In this document: positions 51,003 through 59,308 of the stretch, one piece after another
How positions within the stretch are numbered: the first letter of the stretch is position 1
Layout of the letters: every line of letters starts with the position of its first letter
DNA from: Rhynchopus sp. YZ270_cl-10
Lineage: Eukaryota > Euglenozoa > Diplonemea > Diplonemida > Diplonemidae
DNA: 64,000 nucleotides
Reading direction: 5' to 3'
Assembly (NCBI GenBank): GCA_964035575.1
Contig: OZ037844.1
Span: forward strand, 1-64,000
The notes under the pieces: model-generated
What the model was told of the DNA's origin: nothing
The model's input: the letters and a program-made list of their open reading frames with translations, nothing else
Databases searched by the model: none
Translations under genes and position numbers: made by a program

Positions 51003-53831
51003 TCACGCATCGTCTGCCGCAACAACTTGGAGCCCACAACACGTGCACAGGGCATTTCCACTCATGTCTGGCATGTAAGAGATGGGAATAGGACTGGCAA
51101 GGCACTCCTGCCGCGCACACAGGTCGATGCGTGTCCTCAGCTCTATGTCGTGTGCTGTGTCGGACTTGTCCAGGGACGCGTACGCATCGCGCACAGAGGT
51201 TGTATAGAGGAAAGTCACAGCGTCGTTGTACCGTGTGTACAGTGCACGGTTTTCGCCTTCCTCCAGAGCGTACATCCACTCCTCAGCCTTCGCCTCGTTC
51301 ACGTTCACAACTTCGTACAAGTCAAGTCTGCTCTTCTCCGACACAGCAACACGTGTAATAGCACGTATGTCCATGTCTGCCGTGTCCTGACACATCTTCC
51401 GATCGACGAGATTGCGCAGTCCCCAGGCTTTGCACCAACGTTCAATCACCCACACATGTGCACAGCACGTACCGATGATCCCGTAACGCATCAACCCTTT
51501 GCAACCAATGTTTCCGCAGAGCACAGTGCCAGACAGCGCAGCACCGTTCACAGACAAAGTGTCGTCTGACTCACCGAACCTCAGCAGGGATGTGACCTTG
51601 TGGAGACACGTGACACAGTTGACACGATGTCCCCCCGTCTGCACTGTGGTGTTGAACGAAACGTGCACCTTGTCTCCATTCACTTCGTCCACCACACCAC
51701 GGTGGTTGTTCGACGCCTCTAACACCTTTGCCAGATAGACGACGTGAACCGAGCGCGCGTTGCTCCGAGTCGACAGCATGGAACCAATGAAGCCGGACAC
51801 GTTTGTCACCAGCACTGACACAGCTCTCTTTGCAAGATCTGTTGACATGTTCACCTGCTTCCTCTGCATCATCATGCTTTGGTTGCTGCACTTCGAAGAC
51901 GACCGTGCAGACGACCGCGACTTTTCACTGGATGCACGGCTACTGGAGGTTACCCTTGTCGTGTGTGTATCCTCCCCGCAGCTTGACTCAGGCTCTTCAT
52001 TCGTCTTGAACAGCGACTGCGGCATGTACGCTTTGTACTCCTCAAGTCTGTTGATGATCTGGATGAACGCCTTTTGGATCTGGTTTGGGTTGCTCAGCTC
52101 CCGCAGGTACTCGACTTGCTCCAACTGCATCGACGCAATGGCCTTCGCACACCGAATCGCAACAGTGTTGTTGTCAAACTGCAACTTGTACGCACGTTGG
52201 CTCATCTGGTACTTGTACAGAAGCACCACAATCGCCACCACCACAAGCACACACCCCACAGCTATCACAATGTAGTGCCACGTCTCCAGTGAGCTGCCCT
52301 GCGACACAGTTGTCACAACCTGGCTGTAGGGAGGGAGGCCAATTGTGGCCCGGTACAGGTCACGCATCTGCTCAAAGCCGTGCTTCTCGATGCGTGACCA
52401 CCACATGTCGCGCAGCATCACCAGCGCCTCGTCCACAGTCTTCCCGTTGCTCACAGCCTCGCCCAGCGCAATACCCACGTCAACTGCGTAGAACGCTCCG
52501 TCGGGAAGTTGGATGTCAGGTGCAATGTTCTTGTCGCCCACGTTCGTGATCTTCGTCGTCTCAAGGAACTCATCTGTGATCCATGTCCCAAACAGCTTCT
52601 CCCACTCAGCATGGACCATGTGGGTCTGCCGGAAGGGTTCAAATGCATCTGTCGTTTCTGAGATGACCAACTCCTTCGACTGCTCAGGGCCATTCACAAA
52701 GGCCATGAAATCAAAGGTGGCGTCAATATGCTGGCTGTGGTTCCCAATCACCATTGTGTACCCACCGTTCAGTGCAGCGTACGGGGTCACATTGATCTTC
52801 TCCCCATTGCGCCCTTTTGTTGCGTACGGGCACACACTCGGATCAGATGCACACTCTGTGAGCTTCCCGTCCACATCCACAGACGTCGACCCAGGGAAGG
52901 GGAACATGCGCACCTTCTCCTTCCGGGATCCAATCCACGTGTTGTTGAAGTACCGGTCCTGCATCACACCCCCAAGCCAGTTCACAACAAAGACACACGA
53001 CCCAGCAGCCCAGCGCCACCGTGGGTGTGTCATTGCCGTCTCCCCGTTCGGAAACAGATTGCAGTGGTTCTCTGGCTCACGTGTACCTGACCTCCAGACA
53101 CGCACAGCCTGCGAGAATCCACGTCTGAAGCCCTCTGCCTGCACGTTCGGCTCCATCGTGACGGGGTCGAAGAAGTATCCCTGCTCCGAACCCTTGCTCT
53201 GCATGTACGTCACTATGAACTGCATCGTGTTCTCGCCGTTCACAAGTGTCGTCAGAATGTCGTCAGTGGGTCCGATGCACTCACACCAGCCGCGGTCGGG
53301 AATCCCGTCACCGTTGATGTCCTTCCCGTCGTAGAACTCAACCATCTCCACCAACTCGTCGATAGTCTGTGGCTCCTGCCCACGTGGGAAGAGGTCTGCA
53401 CGCGAGAACACCCCCAGCAGGCCACCATCGGCAGGCATCCCCCATGTGCGCTTGTTGTATGCTGAGTTGTAGTCACGGAAGAACTTCAAGTAGTCGTCCC
53501 AGGCAAGGTTGTCGTCCGCACGCACACGGTCTGTCATGTCCACGAGGTAGCCGTAGTGTGCTGCCTCCTTCATCGTGTTCGCGAGGATCATGTACCCGTC
53601 GTGGCCGAACCCACGTTCCGACTCCGACTTCATCATCGGAACCAGCGACACGCTGTTGTCCGCAACAAGCGTCACGTTCAGGCCCGTCTTGTCGTAGTAC
53701 CGCAGCGCGAACTTCTCAATGGCAAGCTTTGCCCAGTCGCTCATGACAATCTTGATGTTCACCCCATCCCACTTCTTCGCGTCCACAGGCAGGCACAGGC
53801 CCAGCAGCACCACCAGCAGAGGTCTCCACAT
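51003..53831 (-). CDS. receptor: solute-binding ectodomain - TM - cyclase-like domain
   Basis: ATG at 53831 (MWRPLLVVLLGLCLPVDA, signal peptide); 942 residues. Residues 20-510 resemble an ABC-type extracellular solute-binding protein (family 1-like; WGMPADGGLLGVFSR, FPNGETAMTHPRW, FDFMAFVNGPEQS). One TM helix lies at about 518-542. About 577-600 has EEYKAYMPQSLF, a linker common before class III cyclase domains in protists. From about 670 VSVLVTNVSGF and GVVDEVNGDKVHVSF align with the cyclase core; the first metal Asp is Asn (VTN for FTD), the second Asp (GDK) is kept, so catalysis is doubtful. A Cys-rich C-terminal extension follows. Likely senses a sugar or peptide outside and signals inside, perhaps as a pseudocyclase partner. 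Domain reading is by eye. Confidence 0.8.
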   Translation of the reverse strand: MWRPLLVVLLGLCLPVDAKKWDGVNIKIVMSDWAKLAIEKFALRYYDKTGLNVTLVADNSVSLVPMMKSESERGFGHDGYMILANTMKEAAHYGYLVDMTDRVRADDNLAWDDYLKFFRDYNSAYNKRTWGMPADGGLLGVFSRADLFPRGQEPQTIDELVEMVEFYDGKDINGDGIPDRGWCECIGPTDDILTTLVNGENTMQFIVTYMQSKGSEQGYFFDPVTMEPNVQAEGFRRGFSQAVRVWRSGTREPENHCNLFPNGETAMTHPRWRWAAGSCVFVVNWLGGVMQDRYFNNTWIGSRKEKVRMFPFPGSTSVDVDGKLTECASDPSVCPYATKGRNGEKINVTPYAALNGGYTMVIGNHSQHIDATFDFMAFVNGPEQSKELVISETTDAFEPFRQTHMVHAEWEKLFGTWITDEFLETTKITNVGDKNIAPDIQLPDGAFYAVDVGIALGEAVSNGKTVDEALVMLRDMWWSRIEKHGFEQMRDLYRATIGLPPYSQVVTTVSQGSSLETWHYIVIAVGCVLVVVAIVVLLYKYQMSQRAYKLQFDNNTVAIRCAKAIASMQLEQVEYLRELSNPNQIQKAFIQIINRLEEYKAYMPQSLFKTNEEPESSCGEDTHTTRVTSSSRASSEKSRSSARSSSKCSNQSMMMQRKQVNMSTDLAKRAVSVLVTNVSGFIGSMLSTRSNARSVHVVYLAKVLEASNNHRGVVDEVNGDKVHVSFNTTVQTGGHRVNCVTCLHKVTSLLRFGESDDTLSVNGAALSGTVLCGNIGCKGLMRYGIIGTCCAHVWVIERWCKAWGLRNLVDRKMCQDTADMDIRAITRVAVSEKSRLDLYEVVNVNEAKAEEWMYALEEGENRALYTRYNDAVTFLYTTSVRDAYASLDKSDTAHDIELRTRIDLCARQECLASPIPISYMPDMSGNALCTCCGLQVVAADDA

Positions 53832-53865
53832 GTCGCAAATGAACTGAACGGGTGGTGTTGGCAGG

Positions 53866-54388
53866 GGAGGGAAGAGGGAATAGTTCAGAAAAAGAGGAGG
53901 GGGAAGAGGGAATAGTTCAGAAAAAGAGGAGGGGGAAGAGGGAATAGTTCAGAAAAAGAGGAGGGGGAAGAGGGAATAGTTCAGAAAAAGAGGAGGGGGA
54001 AGAGGGAATAGTTCAGAAAAAGAGGAGGGGGAAGAGGGAATAGTTCAGAAAAAGAGGAGGGGGAAGAGGGAGTAGTTCAGAAAAAGAGGAGGGGGAAGAG
54101 GGAATAGTTCAGAAAAAGAGGAGGGGGAAGAGGGAATAGTTCAGAAAAAGAGGAGGGGGAAGAGGGAATAGTTCAGAAAAAGAGGAGGGGGAAGAGGGAA
54201 TAGTTCAGAAAAAGAGGAGGGGGAAGAGGGAGTAGTTCAGAAAAAGAGGAGGGGGAAGAGGGAATAGTTCAGAAAAAGAGGAGGGGGAAGAGGGAATAGT
54301 TCAGAAAAAGAGGAGGGGGAAGAGGGAATAGTTCAGAAAAAGAGGAGGGGGAAGAGGGAATAGTTCAGAAAAAGAGGAGGGGGAAGGG
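53866..54388. repeat. 32-bp minisatellite in the receptor 5' flank
   Basis: About 16 head-to-tail copies of a purine-rich unit containing GGGAATAGTTCAGAAAAAG, with rare G/A variants (AGTAGTTCAG at two sites). It starts some 35 bp upstream of the receptor start codon. Confidence 0.96.
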
Positions 54389-54730
54389 ATACGAAGATAT
54401 TCAAAAGAAACACAACGTTGACTAAAATTCAGTTCCATAAGACTCAGAAAGCTTGTATCGGTTGCGAAAAGTAAGTTGAAAACAGGAAAATATGCCAAAA
54501 ACGAAATATGACCGAATACAAAGCCACACGGGTTCTTTCCAGAGTCATGTTAGATGTCAGGGACGAGAAGTGGAAGTGCTCGCACCCCATACTGCCATCG
54601 ACGCTGGCCCGAGGAGCTCTGCCCCCAAATAGGCTTTCTGGACCAATGCGCATTAGGTAGGCTTGCTTGCAGCTGGTGTCAACCTTCCTCTGAAGTCTGC
54701 CCACCAAATGTGGTCAACGCGTCCACAGCA
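54389..54730. other. spacer between receptor flank and ankyrin gene
   Basis: No gene seen; 3' flank of the ankyrin gene. Confidence 0.45.
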
Positions 54731-56095
54731 TCATTCTGCACCGTGCTTCAGGAGAACCTGCACCACGTCTGCATGTTGTTTCTGCCTCGCAAAGTACAAC
54801 GCAGTGTGGCCCGAAAAATTTCTGTGGTTCACATCCACCTCCCGCAAGCCAACGAGGTAGCGCACAGTCTCGGTGTGTCCATGGTGTGCCGCAAACACAA
54901 GACTTGTTTCGCTCTTGCAGTCCACCGCACACACATCCGCCCGAGCTTCCACCAACATCTGTACAACTTTTTGTCCCCCAACCTCACAAGCCCAGTGAAG
55001 AGGTGTGTTTCCGACGCTATTCTTGGCCTCAACATCTGCCCCTGCATCAATGAGCAGCTGCACCACATCTGAGTGGTTCTGTAACACTGCGCGGTGCAGT
55101 GGAGTGGAGCCCCTGTTATTTGACTGATTCACGTCCACCTCAGGCATGCACAGAAGAGTACGTACAGTCTCGGTGTGTCCCAAATATGACGCAAGGGAAA
55201 CACATGTCTCTCCTTTGTTGTCTGTGACACACACGTCCGCACCTGCTTTTAGCAGCACCTTCCCAACACGGAAATTCCCACACAGGCTCGCCAAGAGGAG
55301 TGGCGAACGTCCGTTACTATTCTTCACCTCCATATCTGCCCCTGCATCAATGAGCAGCTGCACCACATCTGCATGATTTTGCTGAGCTGCTGAGAGCAAC
55401 GCAGTGTAGCTGTCCTCAGCCTTGGAACTCACGTCCACATCTTTCACACCCACAAGATAGCGCACAGTCTCGGTGTGTCCATGATGTGCCGCAAAAATAA
55501 GACATGTGTTTCCGTAGTTGCACGCACCACACACTTCCGCACCTGCTTCAACCAAAATTCTCGCAACTGCAAGTGCTCCTGAATGGCAAGACCAGTGCAG
55601 AGGCGAACGTCCCATGTCGTCCTTTGTCTCGATGTCTGCCCCTGCATCAATGAGCACCTGACACACTGCAGGGTCCTCCCACATGGCTGGACAGGGAAGC
55701 GGTGCCTGACCTCCGCTGTCTTCCTTGGACTGGAGAGGCACAAACGCAACGTTGCTGCAGACAGCCTTCCAATGCTGCAAGAGGACCTCCGTGCACGCAG
55801 TGTGGTCTGCGTGGATGCACTCACTCAGCAGCATCCCGAAGCCCATCTGCGTTGTCTCAACATACAGAAGAAGCAGTGCGAGGCATTCATCGTGGTTCCC
55901 TCTGCATGCCTCGTGCACAGCATCGAAGGCAACCGTTTTGCTGTCTGTGTCTGGGCTGAGCTTCTCAAGTCCCGCCCGCACGGCAGTCGTGTCGCCGTTC
56001 CTGGCAGCCTCCACCAAGACCTCTTCTGCAGAAAGCTCTCTTCTCTTTGGTGCCTTCTCGTCAGGCGTGCTGCCTGCGTGTTGCTCCTTCGACAT
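54731..56095 (-). CDS. ankyrin-repeat protein
   Basis: ATG at 56095 (MSKEQHAGSTPDEK); 454 residues. The N-terminal third is helical and divergent (AARNGDTTAVRAGLEKL, CRGNHDECLALLLLY). From about 150 there are roughly nine ankyrin repeats, with motifs such as GRSPLHWSCHSGALAVARILVEAGAEV, here recurring as GNTCLIFAAHHGHTETV, GSTPLHRAVLQNHSDVVQLL and GNTPLHWACEVGG. No signal peptide, TM helix or second domain, so a cytosolic or nuclear protein-binding scaffold. No intron. Partners cannot be inferred. Repeat units are similar at DNA level, suggesting internal duplication. Confidence 0.9.
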   Translation of the reverse strand: MSKEQHAGSTPDEKAPKRRELSAEEVLVEAARNGDTTAVRAGLEKLSPDTDSKTVAFDAVHEACRGNHDECLALLLLYVETTQMGFGMLLSECIHADHTACTEVLLQHWKAVCSNVAFVPLQSKEDSGGQAPLPCPAMWEDPAVCQVLIDAGADIETKDDMGRSPLHWSCHSGALAVARILVEAGAEVCGACNYGNTCLIFAAHHGHTETVRYLVGVKDVDVSSKAEDSYTALLSAAQQNHADVVQLLIDAGADMEVKNSNGRSPLLLASLCGNFRVGKVLLKAGADVCVTDNKGETCVSLASYLGHTETVRTLLCMPEVDVNQSNNRGSTPLHRAVLQNHSDVVQLLIDAGADVEAKNSVGNTPLHWACEVGGQKVVQMLVEARADVCAVDCKSETSLVFAAHHGHTETVRYLVGLREVDVNHRNFSGHTALYFARQKQHADVVQVLLKHGAE

Positions 56096-56388
56096 GGTTT
56101 GTGAAGATGTTGATATTCAATGTTGTGTCTTTTATGCTGTTTCTTGTGGAGGTTGTGAGGTGAGTGGTGGGTGTCCTTGAATCTTCCACTCTCCCCTGAG
56201 AAACACAACCATAGTGGGAACAAAATCAGGTGCTGTAGTGACCTCACGGGCGACCCTCAGGGAAGACATGAGAGAAACATGTTTGTACTAAGGGGTAGGG
56301 CAGTGGGGGGCTTCAGTATTGCTCAAGGGGAGTGTGCTCTCCACAAGGCGTTGTCTCATTTTGTATAGGGTGCGAGCGGAAAAGCATA
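56096..56388. other. spacer between ankyrin and propeller genes
   Basis: 5' flank of the ankyrin gene; no gene seen. Confidence 0.45.
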
Positions 56389-56581
56389 TACTGACCCTCC
56401 CCCTTGAAATGGTCCCCCTTGGGGGGAAAGTGGGGGGGAAAGAGTGTGAGAAAAACCCTCTACTTCACCAGACACCAATGGCTCGAACCGAAATTGTCCC
56501 CCCTCTGACCCCCTTGAAATTGTCCCTGGGGGCAAAATGCTTTTTAGGGGGGGGGGACAATTTCACAGGGGAGGGTAGGTA
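56389..56581. mobile_element. MITE-like TIR element, copy 3 (diverged)
   Basis: 193 bp with TACTGACCCTCCCCCTTG at one end and a matching CAGGGGAGGGTAGGTA end, TA at both borders, and internal GAAATTGTCCC blocks as in the 39.7- and 45.7-kb copies. It has more differences, hence is older. Confidence 0.8.
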
Positions 56582-56712
56582 TATTATTAACACTAAAAGG
56601 CTCCCATACACACGCAGAGCACATTGCTTTGCACCACCCGATCACTGACAGCGCGGTCTGTACACTTCGGTGACCACCTTTTGAATCACCCATTGTAAAT
56701 GCGCTTTCACAC

Positions 56713-57822
56713 TCAATCCGAGTCCCAGTGGTGGAGATCCCTGACTGCAAGCATGTTGTCTTCGTCAGACTCGAAGAGAACGTGGCGTGAGCAGGCCGAG
56801 ATGACGATATCTTCATAACAGCCTCGTACGGTGTGGAGAAGGGACCCGGTGCGGATGCAGTACTGGTACACCGTTGCGCGACAGATGCTGAGGAGCGTGC
56901 GGCCGTCGGGGGTGAAATGCAGGACAGAGCCGTACCCTGCGTCCTGGTCAACCGTGAAGGGCGTGCGAGTGTAGTCTTCAAGGCTGAAGAGGCTGATCTC
57001 GCCAGGTTCCTGCACCGCAAGCTGCGTCCCACACGGCGATATCGCTACACCACCCAGGTCGCACTCAGACATGAGCACCTTCTCGTCCCCAGGCACAGAC
57101 ACATTGTGCACCAGAACATCCAAACCACCCTCCCCCACCGTCGCCAGCACCTCCCCACACCGCGATACCGCAAAGCACGCACACTTTGGGCGGTCCACCT
57201 GCAGCACCTCCCGCAGCGCACTGTCATACACCGTCACACCTTTCATGTGCAGCACGAACACACGGTCCTGCGCTGCGGCCAGACCGGCTGTTCCGTAGGA
57301 GAACACAACTTCATTTGATTGACTTCGCCCTTCGGTGGTGTCCATCTGCACCAAGGTGTCATCCATGATGACGTACACCCAGGCAAGGCAGGGCGAGACC
57401 GCCAGGTGGGAACAATTTGTATTTGGCTTGGCGACACAGAAGGGAAGTGCTCGGAGCTCCCCTGTCACGGTGTCCATGGTGGCAATGGTGGCGTCGTCGT
57501 AGCCAATGTAACAGAGCTGCCCACAGGAACTGAGCGCAAAGCTCCAGAGGTACTTCTCGAAGTAGCAGTCGTACGGAGAGCGTACTAAGGGGAAGGGCAC
57601 CGCACGCAGCGAGAGGTGTTCGCCTGCGCACAGTGCGGTGTCTTGGAGCGACGTTGCGTCAGGTAGGGGTGCCGAGGTGCCAGCCACGCACAGCACCGTG
57701 GACGCAGCGTTTGCGCCAAATGCACTACAGGCACGCTGCCTCAGCTCGGCAACAGATCCGTTCAAAGGCACCTCAAAACCCTGCACATCACCAGTCACAT
57801 CCCATTCCACAGTCACCTCCAT
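56713..57822 (-). CDS. ubiquitin-like / beta-propeller protein
   Basis: ATG at 57822 (MEVTVEWDVTG); 369 residues. Residues 1-75 fit a ubiquitin-like fold (VAELRQRACSAFG, then LCAGEHLSLR). The rest repeats WD40/YVTN-like blades with the recurring phrase 'S-x-C-G-x-x-[LV]' (ALSSCGQLCYIGYDD, AVSRCGEVLATVG, AISPCGTQLAVQ, VISACSRHVLFES). About six to seven blades, so a protein-interaction platform in cytosol or nucleus. The Ubl-plus-repeat design parallels the Ubl-LRR gene at 21-22 kb. No intron. Function unknown. Confidence 0.75.
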   Translation of the reverse strand: MEVTVEWDVTGDVQGFEVPLNGSVAELRQRACSAFGANAASTVLCVAGTSAPLPDATSLQDTALCAGEHLSLRAVPFPLVRSPYDCYFEKYLWSFALSSCGQLCYIGYDDATIATMDTVTGELRALPFCVAKPNTNCSHLAVSPCLAWVYVIMDDTLVQMDTTEGRSQSNEVVFSYGTAGLAAAQDRVFVLHMKGVTVYDSALREVLQVDRPKCACFAVSRCGEVLATVGEGGLDVLVHNVSVPGDEKVLMSECDLGGVAISPCGTQLAVQEPGEISLFSLEDYTRTPFTVDQDAGYGSVLHFTPDGRTLLSICRATVYQYCIRTGSLLHTVRGCYEDIVISACSRHVLFESDEDNMLAVRDLHHWDSD

Positions 57823-57980
57823 TTAAAATGAAACCAAAAAAGTAAAATATGGTTAGGGAGTATAGTTTCTGAGTGGGTTGGAATAAGGGGGTTAAGTGAG
57901 TCAATGGACTAAGGAAGACGGTCAAAAGCAATACTGCCGAAAAGTGAAAAGTAGTGAAAATTTACAGTCAGTCAGTCAGT
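57823..57980. other. spacer ending in (GTCA)n
   Basis: AT-rich flank of the propeller gene; the short CAGT/GTCA microsatellite at 57964-57982 forms the junction to the duplicated receptor fragment. Confidence 0.6.
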
Positions 57981-58195
57981 CAGGCCCGTCTTGTCGTAGT
58001 ACCGCAGCGCGAACTTCCCAATGGCAATCTTTGCCCAGTCGCTCATGACAATCTTGATGTTCACCCCATCCCACTTCTTCGCGTCCACAGGCAGGCACAG
58101 GCCCAGCAGCACCACCAGCAGAGGTCTCCACATGTCGCAAAATGAACTGAACGGGTGGTGTTGGCAGGGGAGGGAAGAGGGAATAGTTCAGAAAA
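57981..58195 (-). pseudogene. duplicated 5' fragment of the receptor gene
   Basis: Matches 53680-53895 with a few substitutions: about 50 codons from the receptor ATG (here at 58133), the 5' leader, and the first unit of the minisatellite. It then ends in unrelated DNA. The orientation is the same as the parent. A truncated copy with no downstream domains. Confidence 0.92.
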
Positions 58196-59308
58196 TGTAC
58201 TGTGGATATAGGCCACTTGAACACATCAGAATTGATGTGGTCGGACAAACGTTTGTCACGAAATATGTTAACACGAACGAGAAATGGAGATACACAAAAG
58301 AAAACGAGAGAAAGGTGCAAACGTGCAAACGCCTCTGTGGAGAAAGGCACACAACAGACAAGGAAGAGCATGTGCACATTCCGCGAGTACATCAAGCTCA
58401 ATGCCAGGCACAGTCCGCAAGCTGCAGAGTGACAGTGACATATGTTTTATCTGTTGTGCATCAAAGAAGAGCCTCTGTCGATACAACCCAAGACGCTCAC
58501 ACGACACCTTTGAAACAAAAACAAACAAAATTAGTTTTCATATACTTTCAAATCAATGAAGAGAAAGTACAAGAGAAAAAAAAGAAATTTTGAAGATGCA
58601 CGTGCCTCTCATACACACATCTTAAAAGGGGGGGGGGTCACCATCAAGGACACAAATATGGAAAGGGACCTGACCCAGGCCAGGACAGTACGTGACGCTG
58701 CACGTTGCACAGTGGGGAGAGTTGCTGCTCACACCAGCAGTCTCGGAATTCCCTGAAGCACAACAGACAGACAGCACGTCAGCACGCACCCGCCCTACAG
58801 TGACAATACGGTGCAATGTCGTACGAATTAAAGTGACACAAAAAAAAATAGGATTTGAAAATACAAAGCCCTCTCTGACAGTGTACCTTTGGTGCGTGAC
58901 CAGAACACCGCCGTAGACCTGAGCACTAAATAAAAACAAAACAAAAGGCTTCCTAACTAAGCCTTGTGATTTGTCACCAAAATCGTAATCGTTATCGAAA
59001 ACAAAACAAACAGAGAGAAAAGGACTGCTGCGCTACCTTTTAACTTTACAAAATGTATCACTTAATTCGCGCAAAGAGCTGTTTTTTTTCACAGGGTTTG
59101 GTGCGCAAAAGCAAGACCGAACGAGAAAAAGACCCAAAAAAAGGGAGAGCTAAGGGAATGGGGGGGGTACTTTTTGACAAATCACCATCAATCCAAAATG
59201 GACTTGATTTTAGATGCGGGAAAGTTGTCGACAAAGAAACGATAGTAAAACACAAAAGAAAAGAAAAACGCTACGCAACAAAAAATCGGAAAAAAATATA
59301 CACCACTC
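58196..59308. other. spacer without recognisable genes
   Basis: Only short, compositionally biased open frames on both strands. Confidence 0.5.
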
